A stretch of 64,000 nucleotides of DNA from CBDDHT01 sp965228615 (GTDB taxonomy: Bacteria; Pseudomonadota; Alphaproteobacteria; Rhizobiales; Methyloligellaceae). The DNA lies in the NCBI GenBank assembly GCA_965228615.1, contig CBDDHT010000001.1:863034-927033 (forward strand). Reading direction: 5' to 3'. Made by a program: the position numbers and the translations under genes. Positions 51,952 through 60,897 of the stretch are shown piece after piece; positions within the stretch are counted from its first letter, which is position 1; every line of letters starts with the position of its first letter. The notes under the pieces are model-generated. The model did not search any database and was not told the origin of the DNA. It worked only from the letters and a program-made list of their open reading frames with translations.

Positions 51952-52887
51952 ATGCAAGCAGCAGAATGCGCCGCACTGCGCAAGGATGGCGCCAGCGCCG
52001 CCTGGTACGAGATCACCGATCATTTTTCGCTTGGGGAGCCGCTGGTCGGCAAATCCGTGGCTGTCTGGGCGCCGGTGATTCCGGATACGGACCGTCAGCG
52101 GGTCCTGGATTTCCGGCTCGACGCACCGCAGGGCGTGACGTTTGCCCATGACGGGGCACACGGAAATCTGGTGATGCATTTCGCGGCCGGGGCGTTGGCG
52201 GAACCCGCGGCGTTCGCGTTGCGCTATATGGTCGAGACCCGAGCGGACGAGCGCCCGATGACACCGGAGTGCGTTGGCGAGATCGGCAATCCGGCCGCCT
52301 TTGCACCCTGGCTCGGGCCCGAACAGCATGTCACCGTCGATGCCGACACGGCCAAGCTGGCTCGCGATCTGGTCGGTGCCGAGACCAACATTCTCGAGCA
52401 GGCACGGATCCTGTACAAATATGTCATCGGTCATATGGCCTATGACGCGGCTCAGCAATCCTGGGTCGGATCGTCATCCCATGCGCTGACCTGCTCGATC
52501 GGCAACTGCAACGACATCCATGCGCTCTTCATTTCGCTCGCACGGTCGGTGGACATCCCGACCCGTCTGGTTCTCGGCCAGGCGCTCGAGCCGCCACCCC
52601 CGGGCGAGGAAGCCTGCGATCTGTGCGGCTATCATTGTTGGGCCGAATTCTTCGCACCGGGTCTCGGATGGATTCCGGTCGATGCCTCCTGCGCCTGCAA
52701 ATACGGCAAGACCGATCTGTTCGGAACGCTCGAGCTGAATCACATCGCCTGGTCCACCGGGCGTGATCTCACGCTGACCCCGCCGCAAAAGGGCGATCCG
52801 CTGCTTTATTTCGCCGGCCCCTATGCTGAGGTCGACGGTGAGGCATTCAACGGTCTCGGGCGGCATGTGAGCTTTAACGAACTTTGA
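51952..52887 (+). CDS. Transglutaminase-like cysteine peptidase-fold protein
   Basis: The 311-residue protein has a transglutaminase-like domain in its C-terminal half with catalytic triad C186 (GNCNDIHALFISLAR), H228 (GYHCWAEFF) and D244 (IPVDASC). Bacterial relatives are cytoplasmic proteases or amidases. Additional Cys near the site (CDLCGYHC, DASCAC) are unusual and could bind metal. GGGGAGG precedes ATG 51952; an in-frame GTG at 51901 is less likely. It is a single gene. Confidence 0.85.
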   Translation: MQAAECAALRKDGASAAWYEITDHFSLGEPLVGKSVAVWAPVIPDTDRQRVLDFRLDAPQGVTFAHDGAHGNLVMHFAAGALAEPAAFALRYMVETRADERPMTPECVGEIGNPAAFAPWLGPEQHVTVDADTAKLARDLVGAETNILEQARILYKYVIGHMAYDAAQQSWVGSSSHALTCSIGNCNDIHALFISLARSVDIPTRLVLGQALEPPPPGEEACDLCGYHCWAEFFAPGLGWIPVDASCACKYGKTDLFGTLELNHIAWSTGRDLTLTPPQKGDPLLYFAGPYAEVDGEAFNGLGRHVSFNEL

Positions 52888-53077
52888 ATTTTTAGGGATT
52901 TCCTCAAGCCGGGTCATGGCACAAAGGTCGCTTGTGTCGTTGCTCTGAGGGCACACTCTTACCGCAATCGCGTGATCACTATACGGAGCAAGTCAGGGGA
53001 GTGATTCCCTGGCGAGCGATACGTGATACAGTAATTGACGTGCCTTCAACACGATTCGCTGACGTGAGATCAGGAGA

Positions 53078-54382
53078 ATGAGTGTGCTTGGGCTGACAGG
53101 TCTTCGTTGGAAATTGGGAACGGTGTTCGCCCTGGTGGTCGTTGGCTCGGCCGTCGGGTTACACAGAGCACCTGATGATTCATCTGATGCCGCGCCGCCT
53201 CCGGTCTTGGTCGCAGAGGCGGCTGTTGCGCCAAAACCTGTAGTTCCAGCCAAGCCGGTTACGATTGAAACAGGATCTGTCCAGGATACCGAAAGAGCGC
53301 GTGCCCTATTGGCAGCGATCAAGGATATTCTGAAGAAGACCGCGGACAGGCGGTCCGGCGCGAAGCAGTTGCCGAGTGAGGACGAGCTTCTTGTCGTGCC
53401 GCTGTGGACAGAGACGCGTGAGCAGCGACAGCGCGAGATCCGCAAACTCCTCGATGCGGCCCTGGATCTGATTACCGACGTCCCGCTTGTCGCGGAACAG
53501 AAGAAGCTTGAAGCCGCACGCCGGACGATCACGCAATTGCAGACCAGGATTGCAGAACTGCGAGAGAAGCAGCTCGTCGCGCCTGAGGAGTCCGTCCTCT
53601 CCGGTGTGTGGACCGATACGGTGGCGACGCTGGACGAGGAAATCGCCGACACGCAGGCGCGTATCGATGCGAACAGGCAGGAGATTGTCGATTCCAAGCT
53701 GGCCGTCGGTGCGGCACTCAGGCGGTCCGGCGTCGAGATATCGTCCGACCAGATCGATCTTCTTCTCGATAGTGTGCTCAGCGGAGACGTTGTGCGTCTC
53801 GTCGCGACATTCGAGGCTGCCAAGCTCATAGACGGTCAGCTGAACACGCTTGTCGACGCATCGCAGGGTAATCTGAGTGCGGCGCGGAACTATTTCGCCA
53901 TGCATGCTGCCCTTTTCGTGCTCCTGGTGCATGCCCAGGACAGCGCGATCGAGAAGATCGATGCCGTCTATCTGCCCCGCCTGGAGGTGATCGGTCAGAC
54001 GATCGCGTCGACGATGTCGGAAACGCGGCAGCTTCTCAGTGACCGGAAACGATCCGATCAGCGGCGGGTGCTGCAGGCCAACCTCAAGAGCCAGACTCTG
54101 GCCAAAGACGTTGCCGACTATTACAGCCGCTATCTCGTGCGCCAGCGCGGGCAGCTCGCCGAGGCACGCAATCGCACCCTGCGCGATCTTGAAGTTGCCG
54201 ATAACACCTACAAGACGGTCGAGGTCAGTTTTCAACTCCGCGCCCTGATGAAAGACGCAACCGCCTCGTTCGATGCGATCCAGAAACTGGAGGCGCCGGG
54301 TCTTGAACAGATTTTCAAGAACCAGGAGCTGCGTCAGGAATTCGAGAATCTGACCCGGAGACTGGCGCCGCCATCATCCTGA
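53078..54382 (+). CDS. Membrane-anchored coiled-coil protein of unknown function
   Basis: The 434-residue protein has an N-terminal signal anchor (KLGTVFALVVVGSAVGL), a Pro/Ala-rich linker, and then long helical segments with coiled-coil character (VAEQKKLEAARRTITQLQTR, EEIADTQARIDANRQEI and KSQTLAKDVADYYSRYL regions). The body should sit in the periplasm. No family is recognised; a cell-envelope or division role is conceivable but not shown. The AGGAG site is only one base from ATG 53078, so the in-frame GTG at 53084 (seven-base spacing) may be the real start. Confidence 0.75.
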   Translation: MSVLGLTGLRWKLGTVFALVVVGSAVGLHRAPDDSSDAAPPPVLVAEAAVAPKPVVPAKPVTIETGSVQDTERARALLAAIKDILKKTADRRSGAKQLPSEDELLVVPLWTETREQRQREIRKLLDAALDLITDVPLVAEQKKLEAARRTITQLQTRIAELREKQLVAPEESVLSGVWTDTVATLDEEIADTQARIDANRQEIVDSKLAVGAALRRSGVEISSDQIDLLLDSVLSGDVVRLVATFEAAKLIDGQLNTLVDASQGNLSAARNYFAMHAALFVLLVHAQDSAIEKIDAVYLPRLEVIGQTIASTMSETRQLLSDRKRSDQRRVLQANLKSQTLAKDVADYYSRYLVRQRGQLAEARNRTLRDLEVADNTYKTVEVSFQLRALMKDATASFDAIQKLEAPGLEQIFKNQELRQEFENLTRRLAPPSS

Positions 54383-54608
54383 CGAAGGATATCGGGCCGT
54401 ATTGACGTGGCAATTGCCGGTACCCTTGAAAAATCGATCTCCCATCACCATATCCATTCATTGCTACGAGTGAGCCGGATTGCGCCGCAGAGACGGACGC
54501 ACGGGCTGCATCGAAAGACTATCGGATGTGATGCAGTCATAGAGCCAATGGCCGGCACGGACATCCTGTCGCTGTCCAATCGCAAAGCCGAGAACACGGG
54601 ACGTGATC

Positions 54609-54881
54609 ATGAGCGCAAGCGAGTTCGACTATACCGCGCCGGCAGAATTGTTCGGCGGTGGCAAGTGGAACGGACGGCCGGCTGCGATCACCTACAAGCG
54701 GTTCGATGCAGCCGCGGAGGCGATCCAATATGCGGTCGAGCAACTCTCCGGCGCAGGCGCCCGCGTTTGTGTTCTGGAAGTGAATGAGGAGCGGTTCGAC
54801 CATCGCGGCATTCGCGAACTCTACGATCGCAGCGAATACCCGCTGGCCCGCACCAGCGATGCAGGCGGTGAGCCCGCCTAA
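54609..54881 (+). CDS. Small conserved alphaproteobacterial protein (90 residues)
   Basis: The 90-residue acidic protein with YTAPAELFGGG, ITYKRFDAAAEAIQYAVEQL and LEVNEERFDHRGIRELYD is a conserved small protein family in Hyphomicrobiales; its function is unknown. ATG 54609 is preceded by GGGA. The basic 88-residue gene follows after 75 bases and may share its transcript. Confidence 0.8.
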   Translation: MSASEFDYTAPAELFGGGKWNGRPAAITYKRFDAAAEAIQYAVEQLSGAGARVCVLEVNEERFDHRGIRELYDRSEYPLARTSDAGGEPA

Positions 54882-54956
54882 GGCATGAATGCATAGAACG
54901 CCGAGCCCATTACCTTACCGGACGCTTGGCGAGCAAAGACTCAGAGGAATCCCAAC

Positions 54957-55223
54957 ATGCAGAAAACCGCAAAGTCTAAAGCCGAGGAACGATTCGCGGC
55001 CGCTCAGAAGTTGACCAAGCAGATCCAGAAGGAGCAGCAGACCGCGCTCGACGAGCGCGCCGCGCTGACGGCAAAACTGCGCGCCCTTCGTCTGGAGAAA
55101 GAAGCGGCCGATGCGAAACTGGCCGAAAAAGAGGCCAAGAAGGCAGCCGCCGCCGCCAAGAAGAAAACGGCATCGGGTGCGAAGAAAAAGACCACACGAC
55201 GGGCTGCCGCAGCTTCCTCATGA
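54957..55223 (+). CDS. Small helical Lys/Ala-rich protein
   Basis: The 88-residue protein is nearly all helical: a charged coiled-coil-like part (ERFAAAQKLTKQIQKEQQ, ALRLEKEAADAKLAEKE) and a basic tail with repeated AKKK/GAKKKTTRR that resembles histone-H1-like nucleic-acid-binding tails. Such proteins are common in alphaproteobacteria and not well studied. GAGGA lies before the ATG. Confidence 0.8.
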   Translation: MQKTAKSKAEERFAAAQKLTKQIQKEQQTALDERAALTAKLRALRLEKEAADAKLAEKEAKKAAAAAKKKTASGAKKKTTRRAAAASS

Positions 55224-55307
55224 CGGCGCCTGCGCGCGATTGATGCAGGTGGTTACAGCCTCCAAGGCCTTGTGAAGGCTTGCCGATTGCCAATTCTAGT
55301 TTTTTTG

Positions 55308-55333
55308 CATCCAAAACGGGCTTTGGCCTCGTA
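55308..55333 (+). promoter_or_regulatory. ECF promoter candidate CATCC-N17-CGTA before the sigma gene
   Basis: TTGCATCC followed by CTCGTA and a GTGCTCC tract matches the sequence before the tandem-repeat gene at 56847-56871. The pair CATCC/CGTA is the type of promoter known for RskA-linked ECF sigma factors. It lies 115 bases before the sigma ATG, implying self-activation. Confidence 0.6.
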
Positions 55334-55448
55334 AGTGCTCCTGAACCGGATTATTACGCCGACTGTCGGCAGGGAGCATCCATGCAAGCCATACCTCCAT
55401 TTCCATGTAACTCGCGCCTGACGGCCGGGTTGAAATAGACCGGCATCT

Positions 55449-55991
55449 ATGGCCGATCATGACACGCTCGAAGACCTGCTCTCGCAGGTCGCTCTCGGCA
55501 ACCGGTCAGCGTTTCAAGAAGTCTATGAGCGGACGTCGGCGAAACTATTCGGTGTCTGTCTTCGGCTGCTGTCCGAACGCGCGATCGCGGAAGAGGTCTT
55601 GCAAGAAGCCTATGTGAAGGTCTGGCGGAATGCCGGCAGCTATGTGCAGGCCAAAGCCAAACCGATGACATGGCTGATTGCCGTCGCACGCAATCAGGCG
55701 ATCGATAGGCTGCGTGTCCAGCGGCCGGGTGCCGTCGATCTCGAAGAGGCGGGCGAGGTTCGCGACGAAAAGCCATCGCCGGAACTGATGGCAATTGCAT
55801 CGGACGAACGCGCGCGCCTGCACGATTGCATCGATACACTGGAGTCGAAACATAGCGATGTTATTCGCAGTGCCTATTTCGGCGGGTTCTCCTATGGGGA
55901 ACTCGCGGAAGTCCGGGGTGTTCCTCTTGGAACCATGAAAAGCTGGATCAGGCGCGGATTGTTGAAATTGAAAGACTGTCTCGAGCGATGA
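55449..55991 (+). CDS. ECF sigma factor (RskA-linked, SigK-like)
   Basis: The 180-residue sigma factor has region 2 (YERTSAKLFGVCLRLLSE, EVLQEAYVKVWRNA, MTWLIAVARNQAIDRLR) and region 4 (FSYGELAEVRGVPLGTMKSWIRRGLLKL) typical of the ECF group linked to RskA/SigK anti-sigma factors. It overlaps the anti-sigma gene by four bases. No strong ribosome site is present before ATG 55449. Its own upstream promoter motif recurs before the tandem-repeat gene at 56920. Confidence 0.9.
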   Translation: MADHDTLEDLLSQVALGNRSAFQEVYERTSAKLFGVCLRLLSERAIAEEVLQEAYVKVWRNAGSYVQAKAKPMTWLIAVARNQAIDRLRVQRPGAVDLEEAGEVRDEKPSPELMAIASDERARLHDCIDTLESKHSDVIRSAYFGGFSYGELAEVRGVPLGTMKSWIRRGLLKLKDCLER

Positions 55992-56689
55992 ACGCGGCAC
56001 CGAAAGATACAGGCAAGCGTGACGACGAGACCCTGGCAGGTGAGTACGCCCTGGGTGTCCTGTCAGCTAGCGAACGCCTGGCCGTGCAGCAGCGGATCAA
56101 GACCGACGCGGCTTTCGCGGCAACCGTTGCTGCGTGGGACGACAGGTTGCAACCTCTGTCTCGCGAAATTGCAGAAGAGCGCGTGCCGAAACGGGTCTGG
56201 TCCGAATTGGAAGGGTCGCTGTTCAGGAGCGGTGCGACCTCCGACGGTCTGTGGAGCAGCGTGACGTTCTGGCGTTGGCTCACCGCGGCGACCAGCTTCG
56301 GCGCGGCAGCATGCGTTGCGCTCCTGCTTCTCGTGCCGCCGCCTGCCGGTCAGGCGCCATTGGTCGCCGCTCTACACGCAGGCGATGCCGGGCCGACATT
56401 CCTCGCGAAAATCGATCCGGCTTCGGGAAATCTCGTCATCAGGGTGGCTGCCGGCGCGCCGCAAGCCGATAAGGTACCTGAACTCTGGCTCATCCCTGCG
56501 GATGGCGTGCCCCGTTCGCTCGGTGTCATAGAAAAGCAGGGCGAGACCCAGGTTGCGATGACGGCTCCCCATATCGCGCTTGCCGCGCCGCAGACAGCCC
56601 TTGCGATCAGCCTTGAACCGCCTGGCGGGTCGCCGACAGGTCAGCCGACAGGGCCCGTCATTGCCGTCGGAAAGCTGCAACAGATATAG
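55988..56689 (+). CDS. RskA-type anti-sigma factor
   Basis: The 233-residue membrane protein has an N-terminal cytoplasmic anti-sigma helix bundle (LAGEYALGVLSASERLAVQQRI), a single membrane helix (FGAAACVALLLLVPPP at about 98-115) and a periplasmic RskA domain with VAALHAGDAGPTFLAKID and PELWLIPADGVPRSLGV. In the family it holds its ECF sigma factor until signalled, for example by regulated proteolysis. It starts inside the sigma stop codon (ATGA). Confidence 0.92.
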   Translation: MNAAPKDTGKRDDETLAGEYALGVLSASERLAVQQRIKTDAAFAATVAAWDDRLQPLSREIAEERVPKRVWSELEGSLFRSGATSDGLWSSVTFWRWLTAATSFGAAACVALLLLVPPPAGQAPLVAALHAGDAGPTFLAKIDPASGNLVIRVAAGAPQADKVPELWLIPADGVPRSLGVIEKQGETQVAMTAPHIALAAPQTALAISLEPPGGSPTGQPTGPVIAVGKLQQI

Positions 56690-56846
56690 CAGGCTTTTTG
56701 GCTGATCGCGGGACGATTAGTTACGCGAATGCGCATTCAACCATGTCCCCGAACATCTGTCAGCGATGTCCCCGGTCTAAACATCAAGTCCGGGTATGAC
56801 GAATCGAGGGATGTGTAGCCACTCTCGAAATTTTTGAAACTTTCTG

Positions 56847-56871
56847 CATCCGATCCCGCATTCGGCTCGTA
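56847..56871 (+). promoter_or_regulatory. ECF promoter candidate CATCC-N16-CGTA before the tandem-repeat gene
   Basis: CTGCATCC and GGCTCGTA with a following GCTGCTCCC tract match the motif before the ECF sigma gene (55308-55333; spacer 17 there, 16 here). It lies 49 bases before the ATG at 56920. Confidence 0.6.
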
Positions 56872-56919
56872 GCTGCTCCCAAGTCAACGCAGCACATGCC
56901 AAGCGAAAGGGTCGAAACG

Positions 56920-57492
56920 ATGCCGAACGAAATCAACGCAGCCGTCGATAGCGACAAGTTTGCCGATGCCTTCCTTCAGGGCTTCCTCTCAATGGGTCTG
57001 AAGCCGGAAGAAAACGCAGCCGACAAGGCCGAAGCCATAACTGTTCTTGGCAGTATGACCGAGACCGATGCGACGCTCGACACGCTTGTCGATCGGATCC
57101 TGGGAGCCGCATATAATGGCCTGGATAACGAGACGCCTTTTGGCGATGGCACAGGCATAATATCCAGCAATACCTCAGGAAACGAAGACGTCGATTTTGG
57201 CGACAAGGATACCGCACCGACATCCAAGACAGAGACGCCGGAGGAGAAGGCCGAGACAATGGGCGATGCCTTTGTCCAGGGACTATTGTCTCTCGGTCTG
57301 AAGCCGGAGGAGAGTGCTTCCGACAAGCAAGAAGCGATTGCCGTTCTTGGCGGCATCATCGGCAACGACAAGAGCATTGAAGACACGGTGAATGCGATCA
57401 AAAACGCGCCATACAACGGCTTGCATGACAGCGCTCCCGATTTCGGCGAAGTCGACCCAAGCGTCTTCGACAGCAGCGACTATATTCTCTGA
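56920..57492 (+). CDS. Acidic tandem-repeat protein, predicted ECF sigma target
   Basis: The 190-residue acidic protein holds two homologous 65-residue units with exactly 100 residues between equivalent positions: unit 1 at about 12-76 (FADAFLQGFLSMGLKPEENA, AAYNGLDNETPFGDG) and unit 2 at about 112-176 (MGDAFVQGLLSLGLKPEESA, APYNGLHDSAPDFG). There is no signal peptide. The family is not recognised. AAAGGG lies before ATG 56920; ATG 56896 has no ribosome site. Its promoter resembles that of the adjacent ECF sigma operon, so it is likely that operon's main target. Confidence 0.8.
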   Translation: MPNEINAAVDSDKFADAFLQGFLSMGLKPEENAADKAEAITVLGSMTETDATLDTLVDRILGAAYNGLDNETPFGDGTGIISSNTSGNEDVDFGDKDTAPTSKTETPEEKAETMGDAFVQGLLSLGLKPEESASDKQEAIAVLGGIIGNDKSIEDTVNAIKNAPYNGLHDSAPDFGEVDPSVFDSSDYIL

Positions 57493-57612
57493 CAGACTGA
57501 TTTTTGCCGCACCACATCCGCTCTCCGCCAGCATCGGTCCAGCCGTCCCTAGGGGTATCGATCCGATGCGGCGGAGAATTGCGTTGCCTTCAATCAGGCA
57601 ATGTTTCGCTGC

Positions 57613-59394
57613 TCAGCGTTTCCCGGCAATCGCTGCCAGGCGCCGACCCGCCGTTCGGAAATTGCTCAGCCGGTCGATAAGGCCATGGCGCGGATTGTAG
57701 CCGCGGTCGACGTCCATAAAGGTGTCGAGCTGTACGATCGTGTGCGACAGCTCACCGGCAAGCTGACAGGCCTGCGCGACACGTTCCGCGATCACCTCAT
57801 CGTCGAAGTTTGCGACCGCGGGGTTTTCGTTGGCGAGGCGAACATTCGCGCCGGCCTTCAGACCGTTCTGTTCGGCAAATGAATCGATCTCCTTCAGCCG
57901 TGTGCCGAGGTCGTCACTCATATTGATCTGGAAGACCGGGCCAAACAGGCGTTCTTTGAGCGCAGCCTGCGCCAGGGTGGACGCAACAGTATCGCGGTCA
58001 TCCCACTTGAAGCCGAAGCTCACGGAATGGGCGAACTTCGAGCCTCGTTTCGGCTCATGGGCCGATGAATGGAATTTGCCGACATAGACCGGAACGCCGC
58101 CCAGATCCGGCAGATCGCCAATCTTCGCCGAGATATCGCTCATGTCGACTTCGGCCGAAATCAGCTCAAGCGCGTCGATCATCGGGGCAGCATCTCTCAA
58201 GGCCGCACAGGCGTCCGCATCCGGCACGCCGATGGTGAAGAATGTGAAACGAATGCCGGCACTGTGAAAATCATCGATACGTTTGCGGATCTGTGGGTCC
58301 AGAAGGTCGGACAATGGCGTGCGCACGCGATTGAGGCCCATCTGCCAGAGCCGCAGGAGCGTGTAGTCGTTGCGTGCCCGCTTGCGCGAAAACTCTTCCA
58401 TCGGCCCATTGTAGGGCATGTCGATTGCTTCGGCCCACGCATGACGCAGATGCACCACCAGTGGCAGTCCGCCGTTCTTTGAGGGTGCAGGGACGGTCCA
58501 GTCATGCCCCGTGCTGGATACATCCTTGCCAATCTCAAGTTCCAAACCGTCGGTCGGGATGACGCGGAAGCCATGGCCGTCGGCATAGACGTCGACCAGC
58601 GCCACCGAGAATTTTCCGGTGTCGTTGCGACCATACTGGTCGGCAGGCTGCGAGCGATACAGCTCGGCAAAGTCCTGGCGGATAAAACTGGTCGGTGGGA
58701 AGCAGTAGAGTTTTGTCTTGCCCAACCGATTCAAAAAGAACTGATGCACATGACCTGAAAAGACGGCTTCGAGCTTGTACTGCTCGATCAGACCGGTCAG
58801 CCAGCTCCGGCCCGGCTCTTCGTAATTGTCGTAGTGGGCGTGCTCGCTCGTGTGATCGATAAAAGGCGGGTAGTGGGTACACAGGAACAGGCGCTTTCCG
58901 CTCTGCGCCGCCAGACCCTCTTCGAGCCATTTGCGCTGTTCGGCCTCCCGCTCCGTCCCGCTGTTTACGAGAGATGAATTGATGACGAAGAACCGGCAGT
59001 CTCCATGGTCGAACCCGTAGTGGGATGGTCCGAAATGCTCGTTGAAGATGGCCAGGGTTTCGTCCGTTACCGGGCCGGCCGGGGAGCCGATATGTGGCTT
59101 GTCGCCCGCGTCATGATTGCCGGCGACGAAATGCAGATTGGGCTTCAGGGGCTCGAAGATATCGTGCGCTGCGCCGCAGGCGTCGGCATAGGTGGGCAGG
59201 CTGGGTAGCGGGTGAACCATGTCTCCCAGATGAAGCGTGAAGGCGGGATTGTGTTCCGCGATCAGGTTTACGGCGAGACGGGCACGCCCGTTCGCCATAT
59301 CGTTCACGGGGAAGGGCGAGGATTCGTCGCCGCCCGGTGGGCGGATATGTGTATCGGTGATGATCGCGAAAGTGAAAAGCGGAGCGCCAGACAT
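57613..59394 (-). CDS. Metallophosphoesterase with fused C-terminal domain of unknown function
   Basis: The 593-residue protein has an N-terminal calcineurin-like phosphoesterase domain (residues 5-250) with the di-metal set D14-x-H16, GD58, GNHD at 92-95, CTHYPP and GHVHQF. After a linker (about 250-340) comes a 250-residue domain that resembles a TIM barrel in pattern (NRVRTPLSDLL, AGIRFTFFTIGVPD, GVPVYVGKFHSSAHEP, GLKAGANVRLANENPAV). No signal peptide is seen. The ATG at 59394 lies eight bases after the TctA stop, so it belongs to the tctB-tctA transcript. The ester cleaved is unknown. Confidence 0.82.
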   Translation of the reverse strand: MSGAPLFTFAIITDTHIRPPGGDESSPFPVNDMANGRARLAVNLIAEHNPAFTLHLGDMVHPLPSLPTYADACGAAHDIFEPLKPNLHFVAGNHDAGDKPHIGSPAGPVTDETLAIFNEHFGPSHYGFDHGDCRFFVINSSLVNSGTEREAEQRKWLEEGLAAQSGKRLFLCTHYPPFIDHTSEHAHYDNYEEPGRSWLTGLIEQYKLEAVFSGHVHQFFLNRLGKTKLYCFPPTSFIRQDFAELYRSQPADQYGRNDTGKFSVALVDVYADGHGFRVIPTDGLELEIGKDVSSTGHDWTVPAPSKNGGLPLVVHLRHAWAEAIDMPYNGPMEEFSRKRARNDYTLLRLWQMGLNRVRTPLSDLLDPQIRKRIDDFHSAGIRFTFFTIGVPDADACAALRDAAPMIDALELISAEVDMSDISAKIGDLPDLGGVPVYVGKFHSSAHEPKRGSKFAHSVSFGFKWDDRDTVASTLAQAALKERLFGPVFQINMSDDLGTRLKEIDSFAEQNGLKAGANVRLANENPAVANFDDEVIAERVAQACQLAGELSHTIVQLDTFMDVDRGYNPRHGLIDRLSNFRTAGRRLAAIAGKR

Positions 59395-59402
59395 GTCTTC
59401 AA

Positions 59403-60893
59403 TTATCCCTCTTCGAAGGCTTTCATGTTGCCGCGCGTGCGCTGATAGATCATGGCGACAATGATCAGGACGGTCAGTGTCCAGAACACCCAGCAAATTG
59501 GGGTTCGGAAGAACACCGAGAAATCGCCGCGTCCGAGCAGGAGTGATTGACGGAAGTTATCCTCAAGCAGTGGCCCGAGAATGAATGCGATGAGGAAGGG
59601 CGCGGCCGGAATGCGCAGTCTTAGCATGCCATAGCCGAGAACGCCCATGATCAGCATCACGAGAACATCGAAAATGGTGTTGTTGATCGCATAGGCCCCG
59701 AAGACACAGAGGATCAGTACGACTGGGAAGAGAACGCGGTGCGGCACATCGGCGATCTTGGCAATGATGCGGATGGATGCCTTGCCGACGACGAAGAGAT
59801 AGGCCGAACTCAGCATGATGCCCATGAAGAGAGCGTAGATCATGTCGATGTTTTCCTGGAACATCAGCGGTCCGGGTCTCAGGCCATGGATCATGAAAGC
59901 ACCGAGAATGATGGCCGTGATGATGTCGCCGGGAACGCCGAGCGCCAGAAGCGGGATCAACGTCGCACCGGCAACGCCGTTATTGCCGGCTTCGGCGGCG
60001 GCGACGCCTTCCAGTTCGCCTTTGCCGAATTTTTCGGGTCTCTTCGAATTCCGTCTGGCCTCGCTGTAGGACAGGAAAGCAGCCGGCGCGCCGCCGATCC
60101 CGGGAATGGCGCCCAGCACGACACCGATCAAACTTCCGCGAACGATCGATTTCAGGTTTTTGAGATAGTCGAGGAATCCGGCATGGGTGCCGGCAAGGCT
60201 GGATTGTTCATGCGGCTTTTCCGTCTTCGAATAGAAGTTGATGATTTCCGGAATGGCGAACAAGCCGATAAGGACGGGAATGAATGTCAGTCCGCTCATC
60301 AATTCCGTATTGCCGAAGGTCAGCCGGTCGGTGCCGTAGACAAGATCGAGCCCGACCGTGGAGAGCAGGAGCCCGAGGCATGCCGCGCCGAGGCCTTTTG
60401 CGAGATCGTCGCCGGAGACGCCGGCAATAATGGTCAGCGAAAAGACGATGAGCGTGAAAAACTCGGGCGATCCGAACTTGAGGGCAAAACTCGCCAGCAC
60501 GCCTGCGAAGAGGATGAGCGACAGATTCGATATAAAGTCCGCCGTGCACGACGCATAGAGCGCCATGTCGAGCGCACGTCGCGCTTCTCCTTTCTTGGCC
60601 AGGGGATAACCATCGAGCCCTGTACATGACGCTGCGGGCGTGCCCGGTGCGTTGATCAGGATTGCGGTAATCGAACCGCCATAAAGGCCGCCCTTATAGA
60701 CACCAAGCAGGAGCAGGATGCCGGTCACGGGCGGCATGGTGAAGGTGAATGGGAGGGCAAGCGCCACTCCCATGGGGGTCGTCATACCGGGTATGGCGCC
60801 CATGATGACGCCGAAGATCACGCCGGCAAGGAGCGCGAGCGCGTTGTCGACAGTTGCGAACAGGGTGAAGGCGGCGGCGATTGTGTCCCACAT
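59403..60893 (-). CDS. tctA: Tripartite tricarboxylate transporter large membrane subunit TctA
   Basis: The 496-residue permease has eleven to twelve membrane helices and the TctA signature GVIFGVIMGAIPGMTTPMGVALALPFTF near the start, with GGSITAILINAPGTPA and GVAGATLIPLLALGVPGD later. With TctB and a periplasmic TctC it imports a small organic anion driven by an ion gradient. GGGAG precedes ATG 60893; tctB ends four bases upstream. A frame from 60947 would run into tctB. Confidence 0.95.
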   Translation of the reverse strand: MWDTIAAAFTLFATVDNALALLAGVIFGVIMGAIPGMTTPMGVALALPFTFTMPPVTGILLLLGVYKGGLYGGSITAILINAPGTPAASCTGLDGYPLAKKGEARRALDMALYASCTADFISNLSLILFAGVLASFALKFGSPEFFTLIVFSLTIIAGVSGDDLAKGLGAACLGLLLSTVGLDLVYGTDRLTFGNTELMSGLTFIPVLIGLFAIPEIINFYSKTEKPHEQSSLAGTHAGFLDYLKNLKSIVRGSLIGVVLGAIPGIGGAPAAFLSYSEARRNSKRPEKFGKGELEGVAAAEAGNNGVAGATLIPLLALGVPGDIITAIILGAFMIHGLRPGPLMFQENIDMIYALFMGIMLSSAYLFVVGKASIRIIAKIADVPHRVLFPVVLILCVFGAYAINNTIFDVLVMLIMGVLGYGMLRLRIPAAPFLIAFILGPLLEDNFRQSLLLGRGDFSVFFRTPICWVFWTLTVLIIVAMIYQRTRGNMKAFEEG

Positions 60894-60897
60894 GGTG

